From: DATKGP01 sp035510775
GTDB taxonomy: Bacteria > Patescibacteriota > UBA1384 > 2-12-FULL-50-11
Assembly: GCA_035510775.1 (NCBI GenBank)
Contig: DATKGP010000008.1
Span: 1-39,638, forward strand
Direction: 5' to 3'
Length of the DNA: 39,638 bases
The position numbers were made by a program, and so were the translations under genes. The first letter of the stretch is position 1. Every line of letters begins with the position of its first letter. A model generated the notes under the pieces. That model worked only from the letters and a program-made list of their open reading frames with translations. It was not told where the DNA came from and did not search any database. Shown here piece by piece: positions 37,926-39,638 of the stretch.

Positions 37926-39638
37926 ATGAGTTTTTTGACGAAAGTTTTCGGTGACCCGAACCGCCGTGAGGTTAATAAATACCAATATTTAGTCGACAAA
38001 GTCGGCGAGCACGAGCCAAAATTGGAGAAATTATCCAACCAGGAGCTAACGACGGAGTCGCTAAAGCTCAAAGACAAGATTTCTAAAGAAACAGAAGAAA
38101 TTCTCCAGCAAACCGAAGTAATTGAAGATCAAGTCGATCGTCGACATTCTCGCAAAAAAAGAATTAACGAGCTTTTGGAACCAGAAATAGCCTATGCTTT
38201 TGCCATGGTACGTGAAGCGGCCAAGCGAACTATTGGCCTGCGTCATTACGACGTCCAGCTAATCGGCGGTGCCGTTCTAAATCAGGGTCAGATCGCCGAG
38301 ATGCAGACCGGCGAAGGTAAAACCTTGGTGGCCAGCCTGCCACTTTACCTAAACGCCCTAACTGGTTGTGGAGCCCATTTGGTGACGGTCAACGACTACT
38401 TGGCCAGGCGTGATGCCGGCTGGATGGCGCCAATTTACCATCTGCTCGGCCTGTCGGTCGGAGTAATTGGGCCGCAATTTAGTCTTTTATACAATCCCGA
38501 ACAGACTAACGACGAAGCCGACGAGCGGCTCAAACACCTTCATCCAGTTTCGCGCCAACAAGCCTACCGAGCCGACATCACCTATGGAACCAACAACGAG
38601 TACGGTTTTGACTACCTGCGCGACAATATGGTCCAGGCACCAGAACAGATGGTTCAAAGAGAATCAGCATATGCTATTGTCGATGAAGTCGACTCTATTT
38701 TAATTGATGAAGCCCGAACGCCGTTAATTATTTCCAGCTTCTCTGCCCAATCAGCCGATTACTACAAGCAATTTGCCAAGTACGTCCCAAAACTTAAGGT
38801 GGAGGATGATTATATTCTCGATGAAAAAACCCGGACCGCTTCTCTGACCGACGCTGGCATTAAGAAGCTGGAGGGGATGATCGGGATTGAAAACCTCTAC
38901 TCGCCCGAACATGCCTCACTCGTCCACTACGCCGACACCGCTTTAAAGGCATATGCGCTATACAAGAAAAATAAAGATTACGTCGTTAAAGACGGCGAGG
39001 TAATTATCGTCGATGAGTTCACTGGCCGACTCTTGCAAGGCCGTCGCTACTCCAGTGGTCTTCACCAAGCCATTGAGGCCAAGGAAAATGCCAAAGTTCA
39101 GGAAGAGTCGGTGACCCTGGCGACGATTACCTTCCAGAACTACTTCCGACTTTATTGGAAGCTAGCTGGTATGACCGGCACGGCTGCCACCGAGGCCGAG
39201 GAGTTTTCTAAGATTTATTCGCTGGAAGTCGTCTCAATTCCGACTCACCGGCCATCAATCCGCCGCGATTTGCCGGATGAAATTTACAAAACCGAAGAGA
39301 GCAAATTTGCCGCGGTGGTTCGACAAGTCAAAGAACTCCAAGCGGCCGGCCAGCCGGTACTAATCGGCACGGTTTCGATCCAAAAATCGGAAAAACTTTC
39401 TAGGTTACTCAAGGCCAACAATGTTAAACACTCGGTTTTGAACGCCAAGTTTCACCAGAAAGAGGGTGAAGTCATCGCCCAAGCGGGCTTACCCGGCTCG
39501 GTGACCGTGGCCACCAATATGGCCGGTCGTGGGGTCGACATTGTTCTTGGGGGCACCCCGCCGCGACCAACAGATAACTCGGCAGACTTCAAAGACTGGG
39601 AGAAACGCCACCAAGAAATTCTCGATCTAGGCGGTCTG
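37926..39638 (+). CDS. secA: Preprotein translocase ATPase SecA (3' end beyond the window)
   Basis: 571 codons of an uninterrupted frame running off the window end. It begins MSFLTKVFGDPNRREVNKY and shows Walker A MQTGEGKTL (126-134), LVTVNDYLARRDAGWM, the ITYGTNNEYGFDYLRDNM block, DEVDSILIDEARTPLIIS (about 252), the PBD/linker region, AGMTGTAATEAEEF, and VTVATNMAGRGVDIVLGG in NBD2. SecA drives exported proteins through SecYEG. A charged insert at about 50-82 separates the N-terminal helices from the DEAD motor. About 200-300 residues (scaffold, wing, C-terminal linker) are expected outside the window. Confidence 0.95.
   Translation, partial: MSFLTKVFGDPNRREVNKYQYLVDKVGEHEPKLEKLSNQELTTESLKLKDKISKETEEILQQTEVIEDQVDRRHSRKKRINELLEPEIAYAFAMVREAAKRTIGLRHYDVQLIGGAVLNQGQIAEMQTGEGKTLVASLPLYLNALTGCGAHLVTVNDYLARRDAGWMAPIYHLLGLSVGVIGPQFSLLYNPEQTNDEADERLKHLHPVSRQQAYRADITYGTNNEYGFDYLRDNMVQAPEQMVQRESAYAIVDEVDSILIDEARTPLIISSFSAQSADYYKQFAKYVPKLKVEDDYILDEKTRTASLTDAGIKKLEGMIGIENLYSPEHASLVHYADTALKAYALYKKNKDYVVKDGEVIIVDEFTGRLLQGRRYSSGLHQAIEAKENAKVQEESVTLATITFQNYFRLYWKLAGMTGTAATEAEEFSKIYSLEVVSIPTHRPSIRRDLPDEIYKTEESKFAAVVRQVKELQAAGQPVLIGTVSIQKSEKLSRLLKANNVKHSVLNAKFHQKEGEVIAQAGLPGSVTVATNMAGRGVDIVLGGTPPRPTDNSADFKDWEKRHQEILDLGGL

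Overview
The window reads as a compact chromosome segment of a Patescibacteria (CPR)-type bacterium with roughly balanced base composition. Pointers are: an alanyl-tRNA synthetase that ends after the editing domain; PilM followed by a large baseplate-J-like membrane protein in place of recognisable PilN/PilO; pilus genes with 'VHSN'-type PilX-like protein; very short or absent intergenic gaps; and tRNAs without an encoded CCA. TGA is used as a stop (for example mreC and the gene ending at 2270), so the code is standard and not the Gracilibacteria/SR1 code. The lineage below phylum level cannot be fixed from the sequence alone.

Layout. 1-4200: small accessory genes (NADAR protein, UPF0145 protein, short J-domain protein, an SD-led TTG-start gene, a membrane protein and a diguanylate cyclase), then a poorly coding stretch ending in tRNA-Lys. 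4200-9060: thioredoxin-reductase-like flavoprotein, a secreted protein with yvcK, and a three-gene ABC export/TPR operon on the minus strand. 9087-12366: miaA, a zinc-ribbon membrane protein and a ComM-type AAA ATPase. 12423-15830: three overlapping or abutting pseudopilin genes. 16158-19159: a structured non-coding region, tRNA-Gly, an orphan gene, tRNA-Cys, secG with a solute-binding protein, and two tRNA-Leu genes. 19212-23465: a lytic transglycosylase, alaS, two orphan minus-strand genes and a PAP2-like membrane protein. 23480-32547: a structured RNA candidate, then an envelope cluster pilM - baseplate-J-like - ruvX - mltG - mreB - mreC - mreD - mrdA. 32719-35904: a CdaR/PucR-like regulator converging on a histidine kinase/response-regulator pair. 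36000-39638: structured leader + greA, serS and secA (cut by the window end).

How it fits together: the core is envelope growth (MreBCD, PBP2, MltG, SLT transglycosylase), protein export (SecG, SecA) and type IV pili/DNA uptake (pseudopilins, PilM, ComM), with translation genes (alaS, serS, miaA, five tRNAs) between. Signalling genes (GGDEF, histidine kinase, receiver protein, CdaR-like) are present but their targets are not in the window.

The most unusual overall signal is in the starts. At least a dozen genes have a good -10 hexamer ending only 3-9 bases before the start codon, so their mRNAs should be leaderless. A second set of mostly single genes has a leader, a strong Shine-Dalgarno and often its own terminator. 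Other points are twin operators between the UPF0145 and J-domain genes, partial copies of tRNA-Lys and tRNA-Gly near the intact genes, and three structured RNA candidates that I cannot assign to a known family.
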